NCBI RefSeq assembly: GCF_017168235.1
Contig: NZ_JABFAO010000006.1
Coordinates: forward strand, 1 to 64,000
Source: Rhodococcus sp. KRD197
GTDB taxonomy: Bacteria > Actinomycetota > Actinomycetes > Mycobacteriales > Mycobacteriaceae
Direction: 5' to 3'
DNA length: 64,000 bases
Shown in pieces: positions 9,160 through 17,342 of the stretch. Position numbers and translations under genes: made by a program. The first letter of the stretch is position 1; the number at the start of each line of letters is the position of its first letter. The notes below the pieces were generated by a model. That model was given only the letters and a program-made list of their open reading frames with translations, was not told the DNA's origin and searched no databases.

Positions 9160-9339
9160 ATGGACGACGCGGAGGGTTCGACACCGGAAGCTGCGAACGA
9201 CCCTAGGACGCGCTGGCGAAGGCTACCGGATCCCGTGCTGCCGGACTCGGCGATGCAAGACACAGGCGCGCCCTCGTCCTCGTGGGATCGTGAACCGCAA
9301 TTCGATCCCATTACCGGGTTGATGCGCAATTTCGATTGA
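9160..9339 (+). CDS. Small hypothetical protein (59 aa)
   Basis: An ORF of 60 codons: ATG at 9160, stop TGA at 9337-9339. The product is acidic to neutral and polar. It begins MDDAEGSTPEAANDPRTRWR and ends with QFDPITGLMRNFD, a DP-I-T-G-[LM] ending of the kind seen in short conserved actinobacterial proteins. Third codon positions are mostly G or C. The ribosome-binding site is weak. It lies in the otherwise empty 490-bp stretch between the antiporter and tRNA-Arg. Function unknown; it may be non-coding. Confidence 0.45.
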   Translation: MDDAEGSTPEAANDPRTRWRRLPDPVLPDSAMQDTGAPSSSWDREPQFDPITGLMRNFD

Positions 9340-9435
9340 GTGCGTCAGACGTTGCCCTTCAGCCAGCGCAGCACGTAGAACTCTACGAATGGCACGGTGA
9401 TCTTCCCGAAACCAGCCCATTCGCTGGTCAGAGCG

Positions 9436-9508
9436 TGCCCTCGGCAGGATTCGAACCTGCGACCTACCCTTTAGGAGAGGGTTGCTCTATCCCCTGAGCT
9501 ACGAAGGC
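9436..9508 (-). tRNA. tRNA-Arg (anticodon CCU)
   Basis: The minus strand folds into a complete cloverleaf: acceptor GCCTTCG paired with CGAGGGC (one T-G wobble), D-arm GCTC...GAGC, anticodon arm ACCCT-CTCCTAA-AGGGT giving anticodon CCT, a 5-nt variable loop, and T-arm GCAGG-TTCGAAT-CCTGC. The discriminator is A and the CCA end is not encoded. It reads AGG arginine codons, which are rare in GC-rich actinobacteria. tRNA 3' ends are common integration sites, but no integrase is seen nearby. Confidence 0.97.
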
Positions 9509-9542
9509 GAGTTGTGCACGTGCGAGTGTACCGGCTGTGCTT

Positions 9543-12005
9543 TCAGTCGGCGGCAATCGCGTCGACGATGGTCGAACGTGCAGCGTGGAGCGCTGGTGCG
9601 GCGGATCCGACGAGTGCGAGGGCGAGGGCGACCAGTCCGTAGAGCAGGATCGACGGACTGGGGTCGAATGCAATGGCGATCCCGGTGCTTGCTCCGAGGA
9701 TGAGCGTGCTGAGGTATTGCAGGGCTGCGCCGATGACGAGGCCCAGTATCCCGCCGACGATGCCGACGGCGATGGCCTCGCTGAGGATGGTTCGGCTCAG
9801 GGTTCCGCGCCTGGCCCCCATGGCGCGCAGCACGCCGAGTTCTCGCCGACGTTCGAGGACCGACAACGTCAAGGTGTTCAGCAGTGCGACGGCGGCGACG
9901 AGTGAGACGATCCACTGCAGGGCCACAGCCAGCGACCCGGCCTGCGCGATCGACCCGCTCGCACCGTCCAGAGCTTGCTGCCCCGAGCGCACGTACACCT
10001 CCGGCGGAAGCGTGTCGTCGAGTTCGGACTGCACGGCGGCAGCGTCGCCGTCGGTGGCTAGTTCGAGGTAGGTGGCACCGGGCCGGTCGTACCACTGCTG
10101 CATCGATTCGAGCGAGATGGCCATGGTGCCGCCGGCTGCATTGAGGTAGTCGACCACCTGCAGCACCTCGACGCGTTTCGTCCCCGTCGGGGTGGGTAGA
10201 TCGATGAAGCTGCCTACCGACAAGCCCAGGGCGGCACCGAGATTGCGGGAGACCGCGATGCCGTCACCGCGGAGCACGGCAGCTTTCACATTGTCGTCGA
10301 GGACGGCGAGAGTCACCGCATTGCTACCTTCGGCGACGCCCTGGATCGCGACGAGCTCATCGCCGAGCGTCGTGTAGGCCCACTGCCCCTCGACCACACC
10401 GGACACCCCGGGTGTACGTCGAACCTGTTCCAGCACTTCCGGACTCAGGGTTGCCCCGGCGGGGACGGCGTTGCTGGAGGTCAACGAAACGTAGATGTCG
10501 GTGCGGCCCAGTGAGGACAGAGAATCGGTCGCCGAGGCCGTGAGGTTGTCCAGCGCACCGGACACCCCGACGCTGACTCCGACGGCCACCACGATCGTCA
10601 TCACCGTCGCCCAAATTCTTCCGGGCGCACGCTCGATGGTTGCGGTGGCGAGTCGTCCGGCCCCGCCCCAACGTTTCGGCAGCACAGCGACGGAGTCGAC
10701 GATCATCGAGGTCCCGCCGATGCACAACGCGACCACTCCCAGCAGGAACAGTGCACCCGCCGCGAGGCTCGCCTGGCCCTCGATGGTCGCCGCGAGTACG
10801 ACGGCACCGACGATCGCCACGATTCCGACGAGCGTCGCTGGCACCGTCAGAGCACGTTTGGGCCGGGCGTTCGTCTCCGAGCCGCCGACCGCCAGGGCTT
10901 CGACGGGGGAGATGCGGTACACCTGTACGGCCGCGAGTGCGGAGGCCGCGACGCATGCCAGTACGCACAGAACGATGGCCGTCGGGATGGCATAGGAAGG
11001 CAGCACGTACTCGATGCGAGCGTCGAAAGATTCGAGCAGAAAGGGCGGGAGGCTGTCGATCGCGATGCGCCCCATGGCAATGCCGAGCGGCGCCCCGATG
11101 GCCCCACCGATCAGTCCGACGAGTGCAGCCTCGGCCAGCAGATCGCGGACGATTGTTCCGCGTCGACCACCGATGGACCGCAGCACCGAAATGATCGGCC
11201 TGCGTTTGGCAATGGCCATGTTCATCACGTTGAACACCAGGAACCCGGCGACGACGAACGCGATGAGCGAGACCATCAGCGTGGCGTTGCGGGTGAGGCT
11301 GACGGCGACGTCGGCACGGTCGGCCCGGAAATCGGGATTCATGACGGCGACCCGTCCGGCCACGGCTGCAGTGACCGCATCCTTCGCGTCGCCGACGACG
11401 AAGATCGAATCGAGCTGTCCCGCTCTGTCGGTGATCGCCTGTGCCAGCGGCAGCGGGGCGACGATGAAGTTGCCGCCACCGATGCGTTCCGCTCCCGGGC
11501 CGCTCACCACCCCGGCGACGGTGACCGTGCGGTTCCCGGCGTCCAGCTCGGCTCCCTCGGTGAGCCCGGTCGCGGGACCGGCGAGCACGGTGTCGGGTTG
11601 CGCGAGGTCGGTGACGGACCCCGAGATGGCGCCCTGCAGATCGGAATCGAGCGCAGTGATGGAGGCGTCGACGCCGAGAACGGTGAGTCTTCCGAGATCG
11701 GTGATGATGTCGCTGCGCAGTAGCGGACCAGCGGCGTCGACCCCGGGCACGCCACGGACGATGTCGAGTTCGGTTGCCGCGAAACCACTGTCGGTGACGC
11801 CGACGATCTCGATGTCGGCATTGCCGGCAATGGTCACCGCGAGTCGCTCGACCGATCCGGTGAGTGAACCGTACGTACCGAGCACCGCGACCAGCAGGGC
11901 CGCCGCCACGGCCACCACTGCGGACGAGACGAGCGAGCGTACCCAGTGAGCCCGCAGATCCCGCAACCCGAGAACGCGAAAGCGACTGAGCGCGGTGCGT
12001 ATCAA
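9543..12005 (-). CDS. ABC transporter permease with two FtsX domains (MacB/LolE-type)
   Basis: An 820-residue permease. It has an N-terminal TM (about residues 20-42), an extracytoplasmic domain (~45-255), and three TM helices around 255-375 with the FtsX-like ISVLRSIGGRRGTIVRDLLA. A central TM pair (~395-450) and anchor helix (~478) follow, then a second extracytoplasmic domain (~495-695) and a second FtsX core (~700-815) with ELGVLRAMGARRGTLSRTIL. This duplicated layout is typical of actinobacterial MacB-like exporters of lipids, peptides or antibiotics. The start ATG overlaps the stop of the upstream ATPase gene by 4 nt, so the two form one complex. Substrate unknown. Confidence 0.93.
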   Translation of the reverse strand: MIRTALSRFRVLGLRDLRAHWVRSLVSSAVVAVAAALLVAVLGTYGSLTGSVERLAVTIAGNADIEIVGVTDSGFAATELDIVRGVPGVDAAGPLLRSDIITDLGRLTVLGVDASITALDSDLQGAISGSVTDLAQPDTVLAGPATGLTEGAELDAGNRTVTVAGVVSGPGAERIGGGNFIVAPLPLAQAITDRAGQLDSIFVVGDAKDAVTAAVAGRVAVMNPDFRADRADVAVSLTRNATLMVSLIAFVVAGFLVFNVMNMAIAKRRPIISVLRSIGGRRGTIVRDLLAEAALVGLIGGAIGAPLGIAMGRIAIDSLPPFLLESFDARIEYVLPSYAIPTAIVLCVLACVAASALAAVQVYRISPVEALAVGGSETNARPKRALTVPATLVGIVAIVGAVVLAATIEGQASLAAGALFLLGVVALCIGGTSMIVDSVAVLPKRWGGAGRLATATIERAPGRIWATVMTIVVAVGVSVGVSGALDNLTASATDSLSSLGRTDIYVSLTSSNAVPAGATLSPEVLEQVRRTPGVSGVVEGQWAYTTLGDELVAIQGVAEGSNAVTLAVLDDNVKAAVLRGDGIAVSRNLGAALGLSVGSFIDLPTPTGTKRVEVLQVVDYLNAAGGTMAISLESMQQWYDRPGATYLELATDGDAAAVQSELDDTLPPEVYVRSGQQALDGASGSIAQAGSLAVALQWIVSLVAAVALLNTLTLSVLERRRELGVLRAMGARRGTLSRTILSEAIAVGIVGGILGLVIGAALQYLSTLILGASTGIAIAFDPSPSILLYGLVALALALVGSAAPALHAARSTIVDAIAAD

Positions 12006-12709
12006 CTCTGCGACCCGGACAGCACGTCGGTGTCTATGCGGCCATCCTGCATGCTGACGATTCGATCGGTGCTGCGGGCGGCGTCGAGGTCGTGCGTCGC
12101 CATGACGACGGCGCGTTGGTCCCCGGCTGCGTGCGCGATATCGGCGAGGATGTCGAGGACGGTGTGCGAGGTCTTGGAGTCGAGGTTGCCGGTCGGCTCG
12201 TCGGCGATGAGCAGTGCCGGGTCCATGATCAGCGCTCGCGCGATCGCGATGCGCTGAATCTGTCCGCCGGACAGCTGCGCGGGCCGGTGCTCAGAACGGT
12301 GCGCGAGGCCGACCATGTCGAGCAGGCGCATCGCGTCGGACTTGGCTTTGGACATCGGGGTTCCGTCGAGCAGTTTGGGAACGGCGACATTCTCCCAGGC
12401 GGACATCGTCGGCAGCAGATTGAAGAATTGGAACACGAAGCCGACTTCGTGACGGCGGAAGTCGGACTGTTCGTTGTCGGTCAGGTGGGTGATGTCCACA
12501 CCGTTGAACTCGATGGTCCCCGAATCCGGTACGTCGAGCGCGCCGAGCATGTGCAGCAGCGTGCTCTTGCCCGCCCCGGACGGTGCGACGAGCGAGACGA
12601 ACTGACCTCCCGAGATGGTGAGGTCCACGCCGTCGAGTGCTCGAACCGGCTGATCACCGGTGTGGTACTCCTTGACGACACCAGTCAGATTCAACGACAG
12701 AGCTGCCAT
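12002..12709 (-). CDS. ABC transporter ATP-binding protein (MacB/LolD-type)
   Basis: A 235-residue ATPase with Walker A APSGAGKST (first residue A rather than the usual G), Q-loop VGFVFQFFNLLPTMSAWENV, signature LSGGQIQRIAIARAL, Walker [13 protein letters not shown] and H-loop ATHD. The NLLP...ENV and EPTGNLD wording places it in the MacB/LolD/FtsE-like subfamily that drives FtsX-type permeases. The start at 12709 begins MAALSLNLTGVVKEY; longer in-frame extensions to 12841 pass through the hairpin region and were rejected. It is coupled by a 4-nt overlap to the permease gene. Confidence 0.95.
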   Translation of the reverse strand: MAALSLNLTGVVKEYHTGDQPVRALDGVDLTISGGQFVSLVAPSGAGKSTLLHMLGALDVPDSGTIEFNGVDITHLTDNEQSDFRRHEVGFVFQFFNLLPTMSAWENVAVPKLLDGTPMSKAKSDAMRLLDMVGLAHRSEHRPAQLSGGQIQRIAIARALIMDPALLIADEPTGNLDSKTSHTVLDILADIAHAAGDQRAVVMATHDLDAARSTDRIVSMQDGRIDTDVLSGSQS

Positions 12710-12908
12710 GGAATGTGGCTCCAGTTCATAGAGAGAACCGCCCACACAGAATGTGGGCGGTTCTCGTAGCGACAGTGTCCGCCAGTGCGCCTCTCGGCAA
12801 GTGGCCGCTCGCAGCGGCAGATGTGTTGGTACCCGGGGCATGGATCGAACACTGTCGATAGGTGTAACCGCCTGCCCCGGCGATTGTATTCCCTACCCGT
12901 GTATCCCC
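12710..12908 (-). promoter_or_regulatory. Structured untranslated region before the ABC exporter operon
   Basis: The 199-bp gap between the pucR-type gene and the exporter operon (both minus strand) contains three stems. These are an 8-bp stem CCGGGGCA/TGCCCCGG (12833-12840 with 12873-12880), a 6-bp stem GCCGCT/AGCGGC (12804-12818) and a perfect 14-bp stem (12733-12746 with 12752-12765, 5-nt loop). In addition CGACAGTG at 12770-12777 is fully complementary to CACTGTCG at 12850-12857, inside the loop of the first stem, giving a possible pseudoknot. The last stem lies 23 nt before the start codon and has no U-run. This may be a terminator or attenuator leader. Confidence 0.5.
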
Positions 12909-14138
12909 TTATGCCACGCCCTGCGCCTCGAGCCTCCGTGCCACGAGCGCGGCCTGGAGATGCCGGATGCCCGACGGTCTCGTCGGATCGAAGCCGGTGA
13001 GCTGGGCGATGCGCTTGAGGCGGTAGTCGACGGTGTTGGTGTGCAGGTGCAGCTGCCTGGCCGAACGCTGACGGTTGAGGTCGTGGGAGATGTGGATTTC
13101 GAGTGTTTCCAACAGCTCGGGCGAGGCGTCGAGCGGCTCGAGAATCTGACGAAGGTGACGGCGGCCAGGCCCCGGACGCGTCAGCTGATACTCGAGTACG
13201 AGGTCGTCCATGCGGTAGAGCCCGGCCGGGCGGTGCAGCTGATGCGCCAGCGAGAGTAGCTCGTGGACCTGGTCCGCAGTGGTGGGAATGTCCGCGATGT
13301 CGGCCTGCTCGGCGGTGACGGTCAGCGGGACCTCGGCGGCGGTGGTGAGGCGGTGCACGAGCGCCTCGATCCACTCCTCGTCGTGGACGCCTGGGATGAG
13401 CACGGTGCCACCCTCGGTGCTGAGCATCGACAGCGGTGAACGGCCGCAGACCGTCGCAAGTTCGGCCTGCACGCGACGAAGCTTGCGGCGGGCCGCGACA
13501 GTGCTCTGAATCGCTGGGTCGTTCTCGTCAGGGTGCGAGGGCACCGACAGCGCCAGCACCAGATAGCTGTCCGAGAGCTCGATTCCGGATTGCCGCGCGA
13601 CCGACACTGCGTTGTGTCCGCTGAGGAGCGCGGAGACCAAAGTGTGTGCCGCAGTGTGATGCTCGCTTGCCACGGCTTGGAGTTCTTCGACGTAGCTCTT
13701 CGATGCTGCGATCGAGACCTTCTCCGACAACAGCACGAACATCCGGGCGGCTTCGATCAGGTCGTTGGTGTCGCCTGCGCCGGCCCGCTTCGACACGAGA
13801 TTCCAGCCGATCTGGATGCCCTCGTGGTAGACGGTGAGCACCGATTCGAGGGGGACTCCCTCGCGTGCCCACTGGCTGGCCTTGGCGCGCAGCTCGGCCA
13901 GGTCGCTCTCGTTCGGAGCGCGACGCTCGTCCAGCATCTGGACGGCGATGCTGATGCACTTGACGGTGAACTCGGTGACGTCGCCGTGCAGCTGCTCGCC
14001 GGGTAGAGATCCACACGGAGTGTTGGCAGCGAAATGGCCCACCAGCAACCGTGCCACGGCGCGAAAGTCGCGAAGTGGAGCGGACGCAGGCTGGCCAGCA
14101 ACCATGATTCCGAGGCTCGCGGTGTTGTGAACGCTCAC
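12909..14138 (-). CDS. PucR-family (CdaR-like) transcriptional regulator
   Basis: A 409-residue regulator. An N-terminal alpha-helical part (to ~170) and a GGDEF-like or CdaR middle region (~170-290) precede a C-terminal PucR HTH_30 domain (about 345-405). That domain contains LETLEIHISHDLNRQRSARQ and LHLHTNTVDYRLKRIAQLTG, the standard HTNTVxYRLxRI helix-turn-helix motif. The GTG at 14138 has AAGGG about nine bases upstream; another start at codon 12 is possible. It is followed by the structured gap and ABC operon, and is divergent from the desaturase-like gene. It may control either neighbour; that is inference only. Confidence 0.9.
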   Translation of the reverse strand: MSVHNTASLGIMVAGQPASAPLRDFRAVARLLVGHFAANTPCGSLPGEQLHGDVTEFTVKCISIAVQMLDERRAPNESDLAELRAKASQWAREGVPLESVLTVYHEGIQIGWNLVSKRAGAGDTNDLIEAARMFVLLSEKVSIAASKSYVEELQAVASEHHTAAHTLVSALLSGHNAVSVARQSGIELSDSYLVLALSVPSHPDENDPAIQSTVAARRKLRRVQAELATVCGRSPLSMLSTEGGTVLIPGVHDEEWIEALVHRLTTAAEVPLTVTAEQADIADIPTTADQVHELLSLAHQLHRPAGLYRMDDLVLEYQLTRPGPGRRHLRQILEPLDASPELLETLEIHISHDLNRQRSARQLHLHTNTVDYRLKRIAQLTGFDPTRPSGIRHLQAALVARRLEAQGVA

Positions 14139-14467
14139 AGATCAGCCCTTCGTGTAAGAACTTCGGCTCCGGCGAGGAAACAAGTTACTGATGCGTATTG
14201 TTGCGGATCCTCGTACATCTGCGAGGAAAACCGAGCGAAAATACCAGTTTAAAATACTTCAAGTTTGTTTCACGCCCTCTAACGAACTCGATCATAGGGT
14301 GTTATCAACGCGTTATCCAGGTTTTGGCGCAATCAGATTGTGAAGCCTCTCAATCAGAGCCATCGGCAGGTTGCGACATTGCCTAAACATCTCCCGTTTG
14401 TTCTCGTTGCTCTCCTCGGGCGCCTACCTTTCAGAACAGCACACGATCAAACGATGGGGGTGAGACG
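14139..14467. promoter_or_regulatory. AT-richer divergent intergenic region (329 bp)
   Basis: This gap lies between the start codons of the PucR regulator and the desaturase-like gene. It is visibly richer in A and T than the surrounding sequence, notably at 14225-14350. It must contain both promoters. GGGGGTGAG lies before the GTG of the desaturase-like gene. No small ORF, repeat or RNA fold was convincing. Confidence 0.5.
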
Positions 14468-15373
14468 GTGAACAGCTCGACAAGGCTCGCTCTGCTTCAT
14501 GAACTCGAACCCGCTATCGAGTCTCTGCTCGCTCGTCACCGAAGCTCCATGCAACCGTGGGCGCCGTCCGATTTTCTCGATTCGGAGCTGCACCGGGGTC
14601 AACGTCGACCGGCACTGTCGGAAACCGCGAAGGCCGCACTCGTCACCACGCTGCTCACCCACAACAACACCGCGCGATCGCTCCATGCCATCCGTACTCC
14701 GTCTCGTGGCTCGTGGTGGGGCTGGTCGGAGCAGTGGACCGCCGAGAAAGAGCTGCACGCCGACGCGATTCAGCAATACCTCGTGGCCAGTGCAAGTGTG
14801 GATCCCGTTGCCCTCGACCGCGCTCGATTCCAGTGCATGACAATAGGTATCGAATCCCCTATGGAGGGTGATCACCTACTGCGCTCCATCGCCCACGCCA
14901 CCATCGACGTCATGGCGACGATGGCCAGCCACCGCAACACCGCGGTCGAATGCGCCGATCCTGTTGCAGAAGCGCTGCTCGGCCGCATCCTCGCAGACCA
15001 GGAGCGGCACGTCTCGTTCTACCGCGATATCGCAGCTGCTGCACTCGAGATCGCTCCCGCCCGGACCGTCAAGGCCATCACCGAGGTCGTCATGAACTTC
15101 CGGATGCCCGGCACCGGCCTCGCCGGCTTCGAGCGAAGCGCGATGCTGATCGCGCGCGACGGAATCTACGATCTTCGGTGCCATCTCGACGAGGTCCTAC
15201 TACCGGCGCTGCGTCAGTGGCGGATTTTCGAGCGCACCGACCTCGGCGTCGGCGAAGCGAGCCGATCGGTGCTGGCTGACTTCCTCGATGACCTCGAGAA
15301 CCAGGCCACCGCCGCCGAGCAACTCCGGCTACGCGCCCGTGCGCGCGAAGCCGAAACACTTCGAGCGTCCTGA
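14468..15373 (+). CDS. Acyl-ACP desaturase-like diiron protein (fatty acid desaturase type 2)
   Basis: A 301-residue all-helical protein. Two half-sites of the ferritin-like diiron centre are visible: WTAEKELHADAIQQYL (E...H spacing as in EExxH, about residue 99) and DQERHVSFY (about residue 178). A possible acidic contribution comes from LHELEPAIESLL near the N-terminus. The family (PF03405) introduces double bonds into acyl-ACP, and mycobacterial DesA1/DesA2 are the known relatives. The start is a GTG with GGGGGTGAG. It is followed by a strong hairpin terminator. Substrate chain length cannot be predicted. Confidence 0.85.
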   Translation: MNSSTRLALLHELEPAIESLLARHRSSMQPWAPSDFLDSELHRGQRRPALSETAKAALVTTLLTHNNTARSLHAIRTPSRGSWWGWSEQWTAEKELHADAIQQYLVASASVDPVALDRARFQCMTIGIESPMEGDHLLRSIAHATIDVMATMASHRNTAVECADPVAEALLGRILADQERHVSFYRDIAAAALEIAPARTVKAITEVVMNFRMPGTGLAGFERSAMLIARDGIYDLRCHLDEVLLPALRQWRIFERTDLGVGEASRSVLADFLDDLENQATAAEQLRLRARAREAETLRAS

Positions 15374-15414
15374 CGACGCTCGAACACAATCCCCCGGGGG
15401 GTCTGTGGGAAAGT

Positions 15415-15456
15415 TTCCTTCTCTCCGGTTTCCTCAACGGAACCGGAGAGAAGGAA
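15415..15456 (+). terminator. Perfect 16-bp hairpin after the desaturase-like gene
   Basis: TTCCTTCTCTCCGGTT at 15415-15430 is perfectly complementary to 15441-15456, with a 10-nt loop, 42 nt after the stop codon. There is no run of T, as is usual for actinobacterial terminators. It separates the desaturase-like gene from the universal stress protein gene. Confidence 0.75.
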
Positions 15457-15559
15457 CTTGCACTGTTCATCTCCGGATACAGCCGCCTTGCTCATGCGGC
15501 ACCCGGCCCGCCACGCTCTCGTCTATCCTGGGCGTAACCCACGGTCGGAGGCACGAAAC

Positions 15560-15586
15560 GTGACGAAGTTCAGCATCGATGTCTGA
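15560..15586 (+). CDS. Possible 8-residue leader ORF overlapping the USP start
   Basis: GTG at 15560 has GGAGG at 15547-15551, a better ribosome-binding site than the USP gene itself has. It opens the reading frame MTKFSIDV and ends with TGA at 15584-15586. The ATG of the universal stress protein (15579) lies inside it in another frame (ATGTCTGA), so translation of the stress protein could be coupled to this leader. Confidence 0.35.
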   Translation: MTKFSIDV

Positions 15587-16451
15587 CAACACGATTTCTG
15601 AGAACACCATCGTCGTCGGGATCGACGGCTCGGAGTCGGCCGATCGCGCCGTCGTCTGGGCCGCGCAGACTGCCGCCAGTCGATCTCGCCCGTTGCGCAT
15701 CGTCACCGTCGTCGAACTGCCGACGCACCTGAAAGACGATCAGATCGCAGAATCCAGAGCGATCGCCGGTTCACGCCTGGCTGCCGCCGAAACGCTTGCC
15801 CGCGAAGTGGTGACCGAACCGCCGATTTCCGTCACCACCGACGCGCTCGAAGGCAACGCCATCGACGTACTCATCGCCGAGTCAGCGAATGCCGCCATGA
15901 TCGTGGTGGGTGAGAGTGGCTTGGGAGACACGGTTTCCGGCATGCTGGGTTCGGTCGCCAACGCGCTGTGCGCGCATGCGAACTCGCCGGTGGCTGTGGT
16001 CCGAGGCCGCAGCATCGACGGTCGCCCGCCCATGCTGGGGCCCGTCGTCGTCGGGATCGACGGCTCCGAGGCCAATCAGCCTGCCGTCGCTACGGCCTTC
16101 GAGGAGGCTTCGCAACGCGGCAATCCACTCGTCGCGGTGCACGTGTGGTCGGACGTGTCGCTGACCCAGCTACCGGCGGTGCCGGATCGATGGGAGGACA
16201 TCGCCTCGGCGGAGGAGGCAGTGCTCGCTGAATGCCTCGCCGGCTGGCAGGAGAAGTACCCCGATGTCGAGGTGCGACGCGTTCTCGCGCAGGACCGCCC
16301 GGTGCGCGTCATCGCGCAGCTGTCCGAGCAGGCCTCGCTGATCGTCGTCGGCAACCGCGGGCGGGGCGGGTTCAAAGGGATGCTGCTCGGTTCGACGAGT
16401 TACGCCCTCGTCCACACGGCAGACTGCCCCGTGCTCGTGGTGCGGCGCTAG
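15579..16451 (+). CDS. Tandem universal stress protein (two USP domains)
   Basis: A 290-residue protein made of two USP domains (about 8-145 and 155-290). Each begins with VVGIDGSE and ends with an ATP-binding loop: VVGESGLGDTVSGMLGSVAN in the first and VVGNRGRGGFKGMLLGSTS in the second. The second matches the G-2x-G-9x-G-[ST] nucleotide motif well. Tandem USPs of this kind are controlled by the dormancy regulator DosR in mycobacteria; no DosR box was identified here. The gene ends 4 nt inside the convergent cupin gene. The ribosome site directly before the ATG is weak. Confidence 0.95.
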   Translation: MSDNTISENTIVVGIDGSESADRAVVWAAQTAASRSRPLRIVTVVELPTHLKDDQIAESRAIAGSRLAAAETLAREVVTEPPISVTTDALEGNAIDVLIAESANAAMIVVGESGLGDTVSGMLGSVANALCAHANSPVAVVRGRSIDGRPPMLGPVVVGIDGSEANQPAVATAFEEASQRGNPLVAVHVWSDVSLTQLPAVPDRWEDIASAEEAVLAECLAGWQEKYPDVEVRRVLAQDRPVRVIAQLSEQASLIVVGNRGRGGFKGMLLGSTSYALVHTADCPVLVVRR

Positions 16452-16774
16452 ACCGAGACCGTCAGCAGAAACGCGACGTCCTCGACTGCTTCGACGCTGT
16501 GTCGGGCGTCCGGTATGACCAGCAGGTCACCCGCGGAGCCCTTCCAGGACTTCTCGCCACTGATGAGCTTGAGCTGCCCGCTGATGACGAGGACGGTCGA
16601 CTCGCCGTTCAGGTCGTGCTCGGCCAGGCTGTTGCCCTCGGCCAACGCGACGACGGTCTGGCGGAGGTGACGTTGATGCCCCCCGTAAACGGTCTGTGAG
16701 CTTCGGCCACTGGACGCGCCCACGGCAAGCTTGAGCTGTTGTCGGGCAAGGGCGGTGAGTGACTTCTTGTCCAT
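16448..16774 (-). CDS. Cupin domain-containing protein
   Basis: A 108-residue single-domain cupin. After a basic N-terminal helix (LTALARQQLKLAV), motif 1 contains SLAEHDLNGESTVLVISGQL and motif 2 is GDLLVIPDARHSVEAVEDV. Canonical metal histidines are only partly kept: E-H near motif 1 and a terminal H in motif 2. It is probably a small-molecule-responsive or structural cupin rather than a well-defined oxygenase. The ATG at 16774 is chosen because upstream residues are low-complexity Arg/Ala overlapping folA in another frame. It overlaps the end of the convergent USP gene by 4 nt. Confidence 0.82.
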   Translation of the reverse strand: MDKKSLTALARQQLKLAVGASSGRSSQTVYGGHQRHLRQTVVALAEGNSLAEHDLNGESTVLVISGQLKLISGEKSWKGSAGDLLVIPDARHSVEAVEDVAFLLTVSV

Positions 16775-16835
16775 GTGATCAGTATGACTTACCGGGCCGT
16801 CCGCGCAGCGCAGTCTTACCGAAAGTTCGTGTACA

Positions 16836-17342
16836 TCAACTAGGTTGGTAAGCCTTGCCGTACACGGTGAAGCGGTAGCGCGTACCGTCCTTGCGGCTGC
16901 TCTGCCACTCGCCGGTCGACGCGTGCCAGCCGTCGGGAATCTCCGGGGCAAGCGTGTCGCCGTCGACCACGATGTCGATCTCGCTCACGTGCAGCTCGGT
17001 GGCCAACGGCATTGCTGCGCGGTAGATTTCACCGCCACCCATCACCCAGGCAGTATCACCGTCGACCAGCTCGAGGGCCTCCTCGATACCGGCCGCGGCG
17101 ATGGCGCCCGCTGCCTGCCAATTCGGGTCCCGCGTCACGACGATGTTGAACCGACCGGGCAGCGGCCGAAACCTAGCCGGCAGCGAGTCCCACGTCCTGC
17201 GACCCATGATGACCGGGTGGTCGGCAGTGATGCTCTTGAAATGCGCCATGTCCTCGGGGACGTGCCACGGGATGGCGTTGCCGTCACCGATCACTCCGCC
17301 CGAAGCCTGCGCCCAGATCAACGCGATGCGGGTGGGGCTCAT
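16836..17342 (-). CDS. folA: Dihydrofolate reductase
   Basis: A 168-residue enzyme reducing dihydrofolate to tetrahydrofolate with NADPH. Motifs are [20 protein letters not shown] (Met20-loop region), [27 protein letters not shown] (catalytic acid in PEDM, GRRTW cofactor loop), [11 protein letters not shown], and [18 protein letters not shown]. The ATG overlaps the last four bases of thyA, so the two are cotranscribed and coupled. ThyA produces dihydrofolate that FolA recycles. Length and motifs are standard; no oddities. Confidence 0.98.
   Translation of the reverse strand: MSPTRIALIWAQASGGVIGDGNAIPWHVPEDMAHFKSITADHPVIMGRRTWDSLPARFRPLPGRFNIVVTRDPNWQAAGAIAAAGIEEALELVDGDTAWVMGGGEIYRAAMPLATELHVSEIDIVVDGDTLAPEIPDGWHASTGEWQSSRKDGTRYRFTVYGKAYQPS

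Noticed and set aside
8783..9184. Minus-strand ORF upstream of the antiporter (RIQIRNRQLRRTQAVLLRDV then DEDWQVRAVYGAYEGEW)
   Set aside because: The first 75 residues look somewhat protein-like, but the frame continues into the antiporter gene as low-complexity Arg/Ser. The antiporter has its own good ribosome site, so I treat this as leader sequence.
12833..12880. tRNA-like T-arm sequence (GTTCGATCC) near GGGGCA/TGCCCC stem
   Set aside because: No cloverleaf can be formed: the stem is 8 bp around a 32-nt loop and there is no D or anticodon arm.
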